A program made the translations under genes and the position numbers. The notes under the pieces were generated by a model, which was given only the letters and a program-made list of their open reading frames with translations, had not been told where the DNA came from and did no database searches. A DNA stretch of 50,948 bases from CAZFQG01 sp964520785. Lineage in GTDB: Bacteria; Planctomycetota; Planctomycetia; Pirellulales; Thermoguttaceae. The stretch's first letter is position 1, and the number at the start of each line of letters is the position of its first letter. Below are positions 7,720 to 16,951 of the stretch, piece after piece. Location: assembly GCA_964520785.1 (NCBI GenBank), contig CAZFQG010000015.1, positions 1 through 50,948 of the forward strand, given 5' to 3'.

Positions 7720-8889
7720 ATGAAACGGTTTCTGGTTCTTGCGCTGTTTGTTTTCTTGGCTGGAAGCGCACACGCGGAGGTTCTGTACGACGTGATCGAT
7801 CTGGCGGAAGTCTTCGAGCAGGTTGTGCCGGGGGCCGAATTGATTGACACGTGGGGAGTTCGCGCCATTGCCGATGACGGTACGGTGCTTGCCACGGGTC
7901 ATTCGTCGGATTGGAAGGCAAAAGCTCTGTTTCTTTGGTCCGAGAGCAACGGCGTTACCGATCTGTCGTCGGAGTTGAGCGGGACGAGCAATGTCACTAT
8001 GAACAACTCTGGGATTGTCGTCGGCAATATTCACGTTGACGGCAAGTCGCTGCCCTACACGTGGACATCCGACGGCGGCCTTCAACTTCTTCCCGAACCG
8101 GCGGGGAGCGATTACACGGTTGCCGCCGCGGTGAATGGCGCAGGAACGGCTGTGGGTAAATTCGTATTCCCCGGTTCGGAGCCGCAAGAATCTCATCCTC
8201 GCGCCGCGATGTGGCGGGACGGGTCGTACGTCGATCTCGGCGTCTTCGATGGGGCGAGTCGCTCCTCGTGTAACGCGATCAACGACAGGGGCCAGGTCGT
8301 CGGCAGTAGTGGTGACGGCCAGTCTTGGGCGTTTGCGTTCATTTGGGACGAAGAAAGCGGAATGCGGCATCTTTGCGAAGAAGGGATATACGCCTCGAGC
8401 GCATCAGACATCAACGATGGGGGACAGATTGTCGGCTTTTCGCGTACCTACGAGGGGGAGTTTGCCCACGCCACACTCTGGGAAAACGGAACTCTGGTCG
8501 ATATACACACACTCTCGCGCGGCCAGTCCTGGGCGAACGCCATAAACTCGTCCGGACAGGTTTTGGGCGAAATCACGTTGTATACGGGGATTATCGCAGG
8601 CACGCTCTTGGACGGTACTCCTTATGAAGAGACGATCCACGATCTGTTCCTCTGGGACGAAGAGCACGGTATGCGCCTCATCAGCGACCTGATCCCCGCG
8701 GATTCCGATTGGACGCCTCGATGGGCCTACGATATTGGCGACGACGGGACCATTGTCTGTATGGGCGAGCCGGATGCCGGCGGTGTCCTGCGTCCTTATT
8801 TGTTGAAACCCGTCCCGGAACCGGGGACGCCGTTGCTGGTGCTTCTTGTTGCCGCGGCGATAGGGTCTCGGCGCGGATTCAGACGGTGA
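7720..8889 (+). CDS. HAF-repeat PEP-CTERM protein (HAF2)
   Basis: A 389-residue exported protein. ATG at 7720 follows GGAGGAA (7707-7713) by six bases. The signal peptide (MKRFLVLALFVFLAGSAHA) is nearly the same as in HAF1. The body has seven HAF-type repeats such as INDRGQVVGSS, INDGGQIVGFS and INSSGQVLGEI, each followed by a hydrophobic W/F-rich strand (AFIWDEE, ATLWENG, LFLWDEE). Seven such units would suit a beta-propeller, which is an inference. The end, VPEPGTPLL plus a hydrophobic span and GSRRGFRR, is a PEP-CTERM tail. HAF3 is its close tandem relative, sharing EEHGMRLISDLIP near the end. Confidence 0.85.
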   Translation: MKRFLVLALFVFLAGSAHAEVLYDVIDLAEVFEQVVPGAELIDTWGVRAIADDGTVLATGHSSDWKAKALFLWSESNGVTDLSSELSGTSNVTMNNSGIVVGNIHVDGKSLPYTWTSDGGLQLLPEPAGSDYTVAAAVNGAGTAVGKFVFPGSEPQESHPRAAMWRDGSYVDLGVFDGASRSSCNAINDRGQVVGSSGDGQSWAFAFIWDEESGMRHLCEEGIYASSASDINDGGQIVGFSRTYEGEFAHATLWENGTLVDIHTLSRGQSWANAINSSGQVLGEITLYTGIIAGTLLDGTPYEETIHDLFLWDEEHGMRLISDLIPADSDWTPRWAYDIGDDGTIVCMGEPDAGGVLRPYLLKPVPEPGTPLLVLLVAAAIGSRRGFRR

Positions 8890-8956
8890 AGAGACGCGAT
8901 AACAGATTGCGCATCGATAATCACAAACATGAAAACTGACACGGAGGACCGTTACA

Positions 8957-10093
8957 ATGACACGATTTCTGGCATTCGTCTTACTCATGTTGCTCACCAA
9001 CCATTCACTCGCGCAAGGCGAGTATGAGCTGGTTGACCTGGCGGAGTTGTTCGAACCCGTCGCGCCAAACGCCGACGCAATCGACACGTGGGGCGTTCAC
9101 GAAATTCTCACGGACGGAACGATGCTGGCGGGCGGGCTATCGCTTGACACGGAAGCACGATCATTGTTCCTGTGGTTCCCGGACGGCTCAGTGGTGGACC
9201 TGCTGCCAACGTTGGGTGACTGTTCGATTGCCGATATCAATGATTCGCGAACGATTCTAGGGAACACTCACGTGGACGGCCAAATGGCGCCGTTCGTATG
9301 GACCGCCGAGGCGGGCATTGAGTATTTGGCCGTACCAGTTGACGGCCAGTATGCCTACGCGACCGCGATAAACAACGCCGGACATGTGATCGGGGACTGC
9401 CTCTTTCCGGGGTTCAAGTCGGGCGAACAGCATGCCGCGATGTGGCGCGACGGTTCTTGCATCGATCTCGGCACGTTCGAAGGCGGAGAGTATTCCGATG
9501 CACACGCGATTAACAACCTGGGCCAAATCGTGGGATACAGCAGCACAAACACTGGTCCTTGGCAAGCCTTTGGGTGGGACGATCAGAGCGGGATGCAATA
9601 TCTTCTCGGCGAAAGCGTACGTTCCTCCGTCGCTCGCGACATCAACGATCTCGGACAGATCGTTGGGTCGGCCGCCTTATCGGGCCAGGAGTTCGCCCAC
9701 GCGACGATATGGGACGAGGGCGTCATGATTGACCTCCACAATCTGGCACGCGGTCAGTCCTGGGCGGAAGCGGTCAACTTGCGCGGCGAAGTCGTCGGGG
9801 CAATCACTTTCTACACCGCCGGCACCGATGAGACGACTTCCGATTTCTTCATTTGGGAGGAAGAGCACGGCATGCGTCTCATTAGCGATCTCATCCCCGA
9901 GGACTGCGAATGGACCCCTTACATGATCCAAGACATCTTTGACGACGGAACCGTCCTCTGCGCCGGCAAGAGAACGCGACCGGACGGACGGACCGAGCGA
10001 TGTTCGCTTTTGTTACGACCCGTTCCGGAACCGGGGGCGTTGTTGTTGATATGCGTCGCGGCAGGGGTGTGGTTTGGTCTTCGTTACCGATGA
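8957..10093 (+). CDS. HAF-repeat PEP-CTERM protein (HAF3)
   Basis: A 378-residue paralogue of HAF2 in the same transcription unit, 67 bases downstream. ATG at 8957 is preceded by GGAGG. Signal peptide MTRFLAFVLLMLLTNHSLA; mature start GEYELVDLAELFEP parallels DVIDLAEVFEQ of HAF2. About seven HAF repeats are visible (INDSRTILGNT, INNAGHVIGDC, INNLGQIVGYS, INDLGQIVGSA, VNLRGEVVGAI). The tail VPEPGALLLICVAAGVWFGLRYR is a compact PEP-CTERM signal. No separate promoter was seen in the short gap, so co-transcription with HAF2 is likely. Confidence 0.85.
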   Translation: MTRFLAFVLLMLLTNHSLAQGEYELVDLAELFEPVAPNADAIDTWGVHEILTDGTMLAGGLSLDTEARSLFLWFPDGSVVDLLPTLGDCSIADINDSRTILGNTHVDGQMAPFVWTAEAGIEYLAVPVDGQYAYATAINNAGHVIGDCLFPGFKSGEQHAAMWRDGSCIDLGTFEGGEYSDAHAINNLGQIVGYSSTNTGPWQAFGWDDQSGMQYLLGESVRSSVARDINDLGQIVGSAALSGQEFAHATIWDEGVMIDLHNLARGQSWAEAVNLRGEVVGAITFYTAGTDETTSDFFIWEEEHGMRLISDLIPEDCEWTPYMIQDIFDDGTVLCAGKRTRPDGRTERCSLLLRPVPEPGALLLICVAAGVWFGLRYR

Positions 10094-10209
10094 ACGTAGG
10101 CGCTTTCTGCGCGCGTTTATTGGGCAACGACACCGCTTTCTATGAACACTCATCTCTGGAGACTGGGCAGATCGTTTTCAATCGAAACAACCATGAGAGG
10201 AAAAAGGAT

Positions 10210-13056
10210 ATGATCAGGTCGTTCTTTAATTCGAATCGTGAAGCGTTGAGGAACAGTCCGCGGCAAGCATCAAACCGCACACTTCGTTGCGAATTGCTGG
10301 AATCGAGGGCGATGCTCTCAGTATACTCGGTTACGAATTCACTGACCGACCCCGTGCCGCCCAACAACGATTACCCCGACAATTCGTTGCCCTGGGCAAT
10401 CGAGCAGGCCAACAATAGCGACGGCCATGATACAATCAGGATCATGGATTCGAGTTCGACTTTGTTCGAACGCGAAGGAGGCTTGTACGCAAAATTCGAC
10501 CTTGAGGCATCGCTGCCCACAATCACCGAAGGAGTGACGATTGAAACCCAGTCGGGTAATAAGGCGGTAATCAAAGATAAAAACATCTGCTCCAACTTTT
10601 GGGCGTTGGAAATCGACATGACCATTGATGATACATCGGACTCCGACGGTGATCCGGCGGACTCCGATTCGGTTACGCTCAAAGATCTCCAGTTCGCCAA
10701 TTTCGGATACTCCGGCACGTATAGCGACATTTTCGCCGTCGCCGTAAACGAAACGTATCAAAACGACGGGTTGCTCGACTCGCTCACCGTTGACGAATGC
10801 AGCGTCGACGCCCCCCTTCGTTCCAATTCCTCCGGGTTAAGTCTGCCGGGCAGTGGGATTGGTATTTCCAGCTCCGTAAACGCGAGTACTATTACGATCT
10901 CCGATTCCCATTTCTATCAAACCAAGATCGGAATTCGCAATTATGGAAACGCGGATACCCTGACTATTTCCGGATCGAAATTCTCGTCGAGTCCTCCCAG
11001 TTCCTCGGAATATGATCCGTACTCGTATGCGGTTTGGTGTCAGGGTCAGGATGACGAGCAAGGCCAGACGCTCATTTACGGTAATACGTTCGTCGATCTA
11101 TGGGGCACCGCGATTCTCGTTGACGGCGATAGTCAAGTCAACGGCAACCAGCAACAGGTGAATATCTACCAGAATTATATCGGCGTCGATTCGACAGGAA
11201 CCGCGGGCCCGAATTTGGGGGCGGGTATTATCGGCAGGGATTGGTCGGGAATCGTCGAACAGGTTGGAAACGCGTTGGATTTTTCGTCGCGTATCGAGGA
11301 CAACCAAATCATCAATAACGGAATTTCCACCTCGGATCCGGAAAACGACCGCGGGGGGGTCGATCTGGATGATGTTTCGATTGTGCTGATTTACGAAAAC
11401 GATATTACGGATAACGCGGGTTCGGGACTTGCCCTTGCGTCTTCCGAGAGCATCATGATTATGGAGAACGATATCGTATCGAACGGTTTCTTCGGAATTA
11501 CCGCGACGAGCAGTTCCGATACCCCGGTGATCAACAATCGAATCGGAACAAACGCCGATCTTGCGCTCTCCGTCCAGGTTGGAGAGGAAACAAAAGATTT
11601 GACGAACGAATACGGCGCCATTCGTATTTCCAGTTTCGTCGCGAATACGCCAAACCTTAGCGTTTCGGACAATAAACTGGGCTACGATACGGATGACGGC
11701 GCGGGAACGGGCGCGGGAATCTACGTCGGCCCCACCTCGTCTTCCCAAAACCTCTTCTCCAACAACACGTTCGTCGCGAATACGTCGTTGACCGATGAAA
11801 ACCGAGCCATCGTTTTGTCCACATCGGGTTCTCAGGGCAATCTAGGCTACCCGGCGGTCTCATTTACCTTCGACGCCATTGGTCGCGACGCGACGCACTG
11901 GGATATTCCGGTGACGCTCGACGCCGGGTCGACGTACGAGGACTTCGATTTCCGGTTGGAGTATTACGCCTACTCTCGTGACGAAGCGACGGGAGAGGTG
12001 AAGTGCCGGTTTCTAGCATCGTCGCCGAGCGTGAATGACGCCGCTGACCAAGTGAGCGACGGCATATTCAACTTTTCCGGCACGGACGCCGTTGCCGTCG
12101 CCGATCTCGAATTGGGCGAGGATATCCGGGTCTTGGCCGTTTGTACGACCAGTTCCCCCGATTACCTCTATAGCAACACGACCGCCTTTTCGCACACTCT
12201 GACCATGTCCACGACCGTCGTCGACGAACACGTCTTCTACAACGGGTCACCCTGGGGCACCACGATCGACGAAACGAAGGAAGCCTTGTATCCTGGCGAG
12301 GCAGCGTCCGGGGAGAATATCACATCCTACGTCGACGGAATTAACGGTGTCATGATTGACGTCGTCGCTTTCACGGGGAACGTGAACGATATTGGCGTCG
12401 ACGATTTCATATTCAAGGAAAACGGTTCCGGGTCCTTCGCGCAACTTGGCGCCGCGAAGTTGCCCACCGTTTCGACGCCCGTGGAGGTGCAGATCGACAC
12501 CACCGGCGACGGCATCGCCGATACGACGGCACATCGCATCACGTTCACTTTCCCCAACGACGCGGATATAAAGAACAGATGGCTTGAAATCACCGCAAAG
12601 GATACCACGTCCGGCGGCGATATCGGCCTCGACGTGCCGCACGTCTTCTACTTCGGAAACCTGTCGGGCGACATTGCCGGAGGAGCGGGATCGCAGTCCG
12701 ACCTTTCGGTCGGTTCCGCCGACTTGGACCTGGTTCGGGCGTTCTGGGGTCAGGCCGTCACCGGCGTCAACTCGTGGCAATTCGGAGACGCGAATTCCGA
12801 TGAGGAGGTGAGCAGCGCGGACTTGGACATCATCCGCGGGAATTGGGGAGCCACCCTTGCCGGTTTCACCGCCCCTGCGCGTGCCATGGCCTCCGCGTCT
12901 CTCTCGACGTCCGCCACCCCAAGCTGGACCGCCGAAGCCGATAAGGTCTACGAACGGTACGGACTCCTCGACGACGACCCGACGAACGACGTGGCCATCG
13001 ACGCGAAATTCTGGGACGACCTGTATGACGCGCTGGGGTTGACGTTCGCGGCGTAG
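10210..13056 (+). CDS. Giant LEPR-XLL / beta-helix / dockerin protein (LEPR2)
   Basis: A 948-residue paralogue of LEPR1. ATG at 10210 follows AGGAAAAAGGAT; the frame stays open back to 10000 inside HAF3, but that start is rejected because it would precede the LEPR motif by a long non-signal segment. Near residues 25-37, RTLRCELLESRAMLS is the LEPR-XLL signature. Beta-helix repeats follow (ILVDGDSQVNGNQ, NDITDNAGSGLAL, NDIVSNGFFGITA). Then comes the domain with VFYNGSPWG and LYPGEAASGEN, the dockerin-like pair (GSADLDLVRAFWG, SSADLDIIRGNWG) and the shared acidic tail beginning WTAEADKVYERYG. Beta-helix sequence is much more diverged from LEPR1 than the C-terminal 200 residues. Probable cell-surface protein; partner and ligand unknown. 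Confidence 0.85.
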   Translation: MIRSFFNSNREALRNSPRQASNRTLRCELLESRAMLSVYSVTNSLTDPVPPNNDYPDNSLPWAIEQANNSDGHDTIRIMDSSSTLFEREGGLYAKFDLEASLPTITEGVTIETQSGNKAVIKDKNICSNFWALEIDMTIDDTSDSDGDPADSDSVTLKDLQFANFGYSGTYSDIFAVAVNETYQNDGLLDSLTVDECSVDAPLRSNSSGLSLPGSGIGISSSVNASTITISDSHFYQTKIGIRNYGNADTLTISGSKFSSSPPSSSEYDPYSYAVWCQGQDDEQGQTLIYGNTFVDLWGTAILVDGDSQVNGNQQQVNIYQNYIGVDSTGTAGPNLGAGIIGRDWSGIVEQVGNALDFSSRIEDNQIINNGISTSDPENDRGGVDLDDVSIVLIYENDITDNAGSGLALASSESIMIMENDIVSNGFFGITATSSSDTPVINNRIGTNADLALSVQVGEETKDLTNEYGAIRISSFVANTPNLSVSDNKLGYDTDDGAGTGAGIYVGPTSSSQNLFSNNTFVANTSLTDENRAIVLSTSGSQGNLGYPAVSFTFDAIGRDATHWDIPVTLDAGSTYEDFDFRLEYYAYSRDEATGEVKCRFLASSPSVNDAADQVSDGIFNFSGTDAVAVADLELGEDIRVLAVCTTSSPDYLYSNTTAFSHTLTMSTTVVDEHVFYNGSPWGTTIDETKEALYPGEAASGENITSYVDGINGVMIDVVAFTGNVNDIGVDDFIFKENGSGSFAQLGAAKLPTVSTPVEVQIDTTGDGIADTTAHRITFTFPNDADIKNRWLEITAKDTTSGGDIGLDVPHVFYFGNLSGDIAGGAGSQSDLSVGSADLDLVRAFWGQAVTGVNSWQFGDANSDEEVSSADLDIIRGNWGATLAGFTAPARAMASASLSTSATPSWTAEADKVYERYGLLDDDPTNDVAIDAKFWDDLYDALGLTFAA

Positions 13057-13215
13057 GGTTGCATCGGCGCAAGAATGCTCTGACGAGCACACTACGAACG
13101 ATCCGGCCATTGACGGTGTTATCCCAATCGGGGCAAAGGGGAAATACGTGCGTTTTGAGACGCCGCTGACTTCGGAGCGCTCAGAACCATAACGACCGGC
13201 GCGGCCCGCCGCGTT

Positions 13216-13488
13216 GTGGGACGATCTTCCGACCGTCCCATCTCATCCGAGAAGCCGGGCGAGCCGACGTACCTCGGCATCGACAAGTCCCGGCGACTTT
13301 CTGATTCTGGCCGATAACGACTTGCAATCGGTGCTGGGGGCGGTATGTCTTCGCGGCGGCTGATTAGCCTGCCTGGATTGGTTCATATAGCCCGACAGTG
13401 GCATTTGTCGCCGGCAACACCCGCAAGATACGCATCCAGTCTTGTTTTGATAGATTTCCCCGGTTATCCTTGAGTTTGCTGAGAAATC
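13216..13488. repeat. Dispersed 273-bp intergenic repeat, copy 2
   Basis: Second copy of 669-941 in the same orientation, with an identical final 80 bases (13409-13488). The opening hairpin is TGGGACG / CGTCCCA. The two copies flank the oxidoreductase-HAF-LEPR region as direct repeats about 12.5 kb apart. Confidence 0.75.
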
Positions 13489-13738
13489 AAATCTGCCATT
13501 CTTAAACCCGCGCCCACTTTTTTGGTAGATGCGCGAAATACAAAACATCCAAAAGCATCGACCTAACCGCCGTAGAATCCGGCTAACCCAATAGGGAGGC
13601 GGCTCCGCATGACACGGAGCCGCTCGATGTGATCGTCGGCGATTGCTACGATTGAACAAACCCAGCAGTGTCGATTATCGTGGGCCGTCACGATGCCCAG
13701 ACCTGGTGAAATGTGGAAGTGTACGTCCGCCGCGACGT
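13489..13738. other. Intergenic, no gene recognised
   Basis: The only structure seen is a 9-bp hairpin (GCGGCTCCG / CGGAGCCGC) at 13599-13623. Its flanks give no convincing open frame. Confidence 0.5.
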
Positions 13739-14116
13739 CATTGCCCTTTGGAGGTTTCTCGCGGCGCGATACAATGCGCGGATACGAATTGTCGGTTCCC
13801 GGCGAGAGCGAGTGGTAGGAGAACGCGAGGGAGAAAAGGTTTTTCTCGCGGAATCGGGCCGTGCCTCTTGACAAGAAAGAAACACTCACGTGTATAATCC
13901 GGATAATTCACCGCAACCGGTGAGAAACACGGAATCGCCAAGCTCCGGCTTGGCGCGGCCGCGCCAACGCGGACTTCGGTTGGCGAAAACTGGAAAGACC
14001 ACTCAAAAACGCGGCACCGCCACATCGCTGACGGCTCACCACTCATGGCTCATGGCTTGACCGCTCGCCGAAAAACCTCACTGTCTTTCTGTTTTGGCTA
14101 AGCGCGTTGGAGAAAA
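13739..14116 (+). repeat. Promoter-leader cassette, copy 3 (orphan)
   Basis: Diverged copy of the cassettes at 2679 and 7361. It keeps the upstream box (TACAAT 13770-13775), one GCGAGTGG repeat, a full promoter (13868-13898), the TCACC/GGTGA hairpin, a now perfect GCCAAGC-TCCG-GCTTGGC hairpin near 13937-13954, and the tail up to a GGAG-like site near 14110. No HAF gene follows; the next gene is on the opposite strand. Either the gene was lost or the transcript itself is the product. Confidence 0.65.
13868..13898 (+). promoter_or_regulatory. Sigma-70 promoter of the orphan cassette
   Basis: TTGACA (13868-13873), 19-base spacer, TATAAT (13893-13898). Both hexamers are perfect; the longer spacer should weaken it compared with copies 1 and 2. 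Transcription would run toward the 3' end of the leftward hydrolase gene. Confidence 0.7.
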
Positions 14117-14187
14117 GCCGACGTCATGCTTAATCTCGCTGCTTTCTCTATCTCCGGTCGCGATGGTCCGCCCATCGCGACCGCCAG

Positions 14188-15135
14188 TTACCCCTGCTTG
14201 AGCGGCTTCTCGAACGCTCGTTTTACACACCCCCACATCTCCGGCGAGAGGACATGGCCGGTGCCGGGTTGGATAAAGTGGGTGAAACGGTCGCCGGCGC
14301 CCGCTTGGGTATAGGCGGCGGCGATGCGTTCGATGCCTTCGCGGGCTTCCTCGATGGGGCTGCCTTCGTCGGTTTCGCCCAAGTTCAAGTGCAGGGCGCG
14401 AGGGGCGATGAGGGCCGCGATATCCGGCGTGTCGCCGTATTGGAACAGCCCGGGGATGAAATTTGGAAAACAATGGAGGAGATGCTTGCGGTGGATGGCC
14501 TTATAGGTGGGGAGGCAGCAGTTGGCGACGACGCATTTCAACCGGGGTTCCCAGGGGCCGACGAGCCAGCAGTGGGTGGATCCCATCGAGTGGCCGTAGC
14601 ATCCGATCCGGTCGGTGCGGACCTCGCCGCGGAGACACAGGTAATCGACCGCGCGGCGCATGTCGAGGATGTTCTTCCAGGCCATGCATTTCCCGGCCAC
14701 CGTGTAGCGGAGGAATTCGAACCGCTCGAACGCGCCCCCTTCGAGAATGGAATCTCGCCGCTCTTCAAAGCAGAGCGCGTCGGGACAGAGGACGACATAA
14801 CCCTCCTTCGCCAGCGCCGCGCCGGTATGGTGCATGGGGTTTCCCGCCAGCCCGGCCGGCTCGCTCTTGCCGAGGTGATACTCGCCGTTGTGCTGGTGCC
14901 ACACGGTCACGGCGGGCGCCGGATTGTCGGCCGTCGCTCCGTCCGGCACGAGCAGCATCGCCGGCACGCGGTCTCCCGGTTCGACCTCGTACGTGAGAGA
15001 CTCGATCCGGTAGCCGTCCTTTCGGATCGTCTCGCGAACTTCGGGATTCAGCGGACAGGGCGTCGGCCAACCGCCGCCGAGGCAGCGGAAGAGGTGGTTG
15101 CGGAATTCGTCGGAAGGTAGGGCTTCGGGCATCAT
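14188..15135 (-). CDS. Alpha/beta hydrolase (dienelactone hydrolase / acetyl-xylan-esterase-like)
   Basis: A 315-residue alpha/beta-hydrolase, likely an esterase. The nucleophile elbow G-H-S-M-G puts Ser at residue 183; Asp256 (LGETDEGSP) and His294 (GTGHVLSP) complete a plausible triad. The conserved HQHNGEYHLGKSEPAG block near residue 80 and CPDALCFEERR near 118 are typical of this planctomycete-rich subfamily. Tandem ATGs at 15135 and 15132 are likely starts although no strong Shine-Dalgarno is present; the frame opens to 15267 with unsupported sequence. No signal peptide, so cytoplasmic. The substrate is unknown. Confidence 0.82.
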   Translation of the reverse strand: MMPEALPSDEFRNHLFRCLGGGWPTPCPLNPEVRETIRKDGYRIESLTYEVEPGDRVPAMLLVPDGATADNPAPAVTVWHQHNGEYHLGKSEPAGLAGNPMHHTGAALAKEGYVVLCPDALCFEERRDSILEGGAFERFEFLRYTVAGKCMAWKNILDMRRAVDYLCLRGEVRTDRIGCYGHSMGSTHCWLVGPWEPRLKCVVANCCLPTYKAIHRKHLLHCFPNFIPGLFQYGDTPDIAALIAPRALHLNLGETDEGSPIEEAREGIERIAAAYTQAGAGDRFTHFIQPGTGHVLSPEMWGCVKRAFEKPLKQG

Positions 15136-15312
15136 CGGAGTTTTTCGTGTTGGACTGAAAACCGTGGCTGAAGGTATGGAAACCGATGAACCATTATCCC
15201 TCCGTGTCAACTCCCCGGCAAGGGGCCCAACAGGCTGCCTCCGGGGCGCGATCCGTCGCGCCGGCAATTGAGCTGGATACGAGAACGCGTTGCCCGAAAG
15301 GGCTGGACGGCT

Positions 15313-16707
15313 TTATGCCGACTTCCGCGTGATTTCCTCTTGATTCAGCTTGTTGTAGAGCGTCTTGAGCGAGACGCCCAGTTCCTTGGCGGCTTCGGTC
15401 TTGTTGCGGTCGTGGCGGTCGAGCGCTTCGTGGATCGCGTCCATCTCGAGTTCGCGGAGGGTGCGTGCCGCGTGCATGCGGCGAGTGGCCGGGCCGGTTC
15501 GCGCGTCGGAAACGAAGCGGCGCGGCAGGTGTTCGGGGAGGATCGGGCCTTCGTCGCGGAGGATCATGGCGTGTTCGATGACGTTGGCCAGCTCGCGGAC
15601 GTTTCCCTGCCAGGCGTGCGAGTGAAGGAGGTCGAGGGTTTCCGGGGCGAACAGGGACTCCGCCGCGCCGCGGCCGCCGGTGAATCGGCTTGCCAGATGC
15701 GAGGCCAAGGGGCCGATGTCGTCGATCCGCTCGCGCAAAGGGGGCAGGCGGATTTCGAACGTGTTGACGCGGAACCACAGGTCCTCGCGGAATTCGTCCG
15801 AGACGACCATCTCTTCGAGGTTCCGGTTCGTCGCGCAGACGACGCGGACGTCGCAGGTGACCGCTTCATTTTCTCCCACGCGGCGGACCTCGCCGCTTTC
15901 GAGAAAACGCAGCAGTTTCGCCTGCATCGACTTGGGAAGTTCCCCGATCTCGTCCAGAAAAAGCGTCCCTCCGTCCGCCACTTGCAGCAGGCCGACGCGG
16001 TGTTCGTCGGCGCCGGTGAAGGCCCCTTTCCGGTGGCCGAAGAGTTCGCTTTCTATAAGCTGCTCCGGAAGCGCGCCGCAGTTGACCGGGACGAACGGCT
16101 TGTCGGCGCGAAGCGACCGCTCGTGCAGCGCCCGGGCGACGAGTTCCTTGCCTGTGCCCGTTTCACCGAGGATGAGGACGGTCGAATCGGTTGGCGCGAC
16201 CTTGTCGATGAGCCGGCGGACCTGTTCCATCGGCCGCGAATCTCCCACTAGCCGCGTCGGTCCCTCGATCCGCTCCAGCCGCTGTTTGAGCGCGCGGTTT
16301 TCGTTCTTCAGCTCGCGCTGCTGTGCGACCCGCCCCAGAAGGGCCTCCAGCTCGGCCAGCTTGCACGGCTTCGTCAGATAGTCGAACGCCCCGTGCCGCA
16401 GCGCCGCGACCGCCGTTTCCATGCTGGACTTGCCGGTGAGGACGATGCTCTGTGCGTCGGGGCATAGCTCGGCCGCCTTGGCGATTACCTCGATCCCGTT
16501 GCGGCCCGGCATGTCGAGGTCGACCAGCAGGCAGTCGTAGGAGTTCCGTTCGAGCGCCGCGACGGCGACGTTGCCGTCCGGGCAGACCGTCACCTCGTGC
16601 CCCATCCGCGGCAACTCGATCCGCATCACCTCCTGCAACGACACCTCGTCGTCGGCAAAGAGGATTTTCAATCGCGGTTTCGTGGTCGGTTTTTCGGAGG
16701 TCGGCAT
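15313..16707 (-). CDS. NtrC-family sigma-54-dependent response regulator
   Basis: A 464-residue bacterial enhancer-binding protein. Receiver domain at residues 12-125 with acidic pocket FADDE, phosphoacceptor Asp63 (LVDLDMPG) and Lys113 (TKP). The AAA+ domain at about 150-385 has Walker A GETGTGKE (181-188), the sigma-54 contact motif GAFTGA (228-233) and Walker B TLFLDEIG. The C-terminal Fis-type helix-turn-helix ends in KTEAAKELGVSLKTLYNKL. It needs RNA polymerase with sigma-54 and ATP to open promoters. Its partner is probably the kinase gene 500 bases upstream, and a candidate target is the sigma-54 promoter of groESL next to that kinase. Confidence 0.93.
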   Translation of the reverse strand: MPTSEKPTTKPRLKILFADDEVSLQEVMRIELPRMGHEVTVCPDGNVAVAALERNSYDCLLVDLDMPGRNGIEVIAKAAELCPDAQSIVLTGKSSMETAVAALRHGAFDYLTKPCKLAELEALLGRVAQQRELKNENRALKQRLERIEGPTRLVGDSRPMEQVRRLIDKVAPTDSTVLILGETGTGKELVARALHERSLRADKPFVPVNCGALPEQLIESELFGHRKGAFTGADEHRVGLLQVADGGTLFLDEIGELPKSMQAKLLRFLESGEVRRVGENEAVTCDVRVVCATNRNLEEMVVSDEFREDLWFRVNTFEIRLPPLRERIDDIGPLASHLASRFTGGRGAAESLFAPETLDLLHSHAWQGNVRELANVIEHAMILRDEGPILPEHLPRRFVSDARTGPATRRMHAARTLRELEMDAIHEALDRHDRNKTEAAKELGVSLKTLYNKLNQEEITRKSA

Positions 16708-16743
16708 GGAAATATGGGGGTTGTGGTTTGGGCGCCTTTCTTA

Positions 16744-16951
16744 GCCCCAACGGGGCGTGAGTTTTGGGCGTCTTTTTTAGCCCCAAGGGGGCGTGATGCA
16801 ATAGCCTAGGGCGTGAGCCCTAGGAACACGTGGCGCGGCACAATTCGGGAGCCCCAACGGGGCGGAATGAATCTCCTGGTTCGGTCGTGGCGCCCCGTTG
16901 GGGCTCGATTATCGGCTGCTTCTCTCTTGATCCTAGGGCTTGCGCCCTAGG
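16744..16951. repeat. Cluster of REP-like palindromes
   Basis: Several short perfect palindromes lie between kinase and regulator genes: GCCCC-AAC-GGGGC (16744-16756) with relatives near 16781, 16850 and 16893, and CCTAGGGC-n4-GCCCTAGG at 16805-16824 and 16932-16951. Such GC-rich hairpins recur in planctomycete intergenic DNA and resemble REP elements; no adjacent REP-transposase gene is present in the window. Confidence 0.65.

Noticed and set aside
10000..10209. Upstream extension of the LEPR2 reading frame
   Set aside because: It lies within HAF3 and would place the LEPR-XLL motif far from the amino end; ATG at 10210 has a proper ribosome site.
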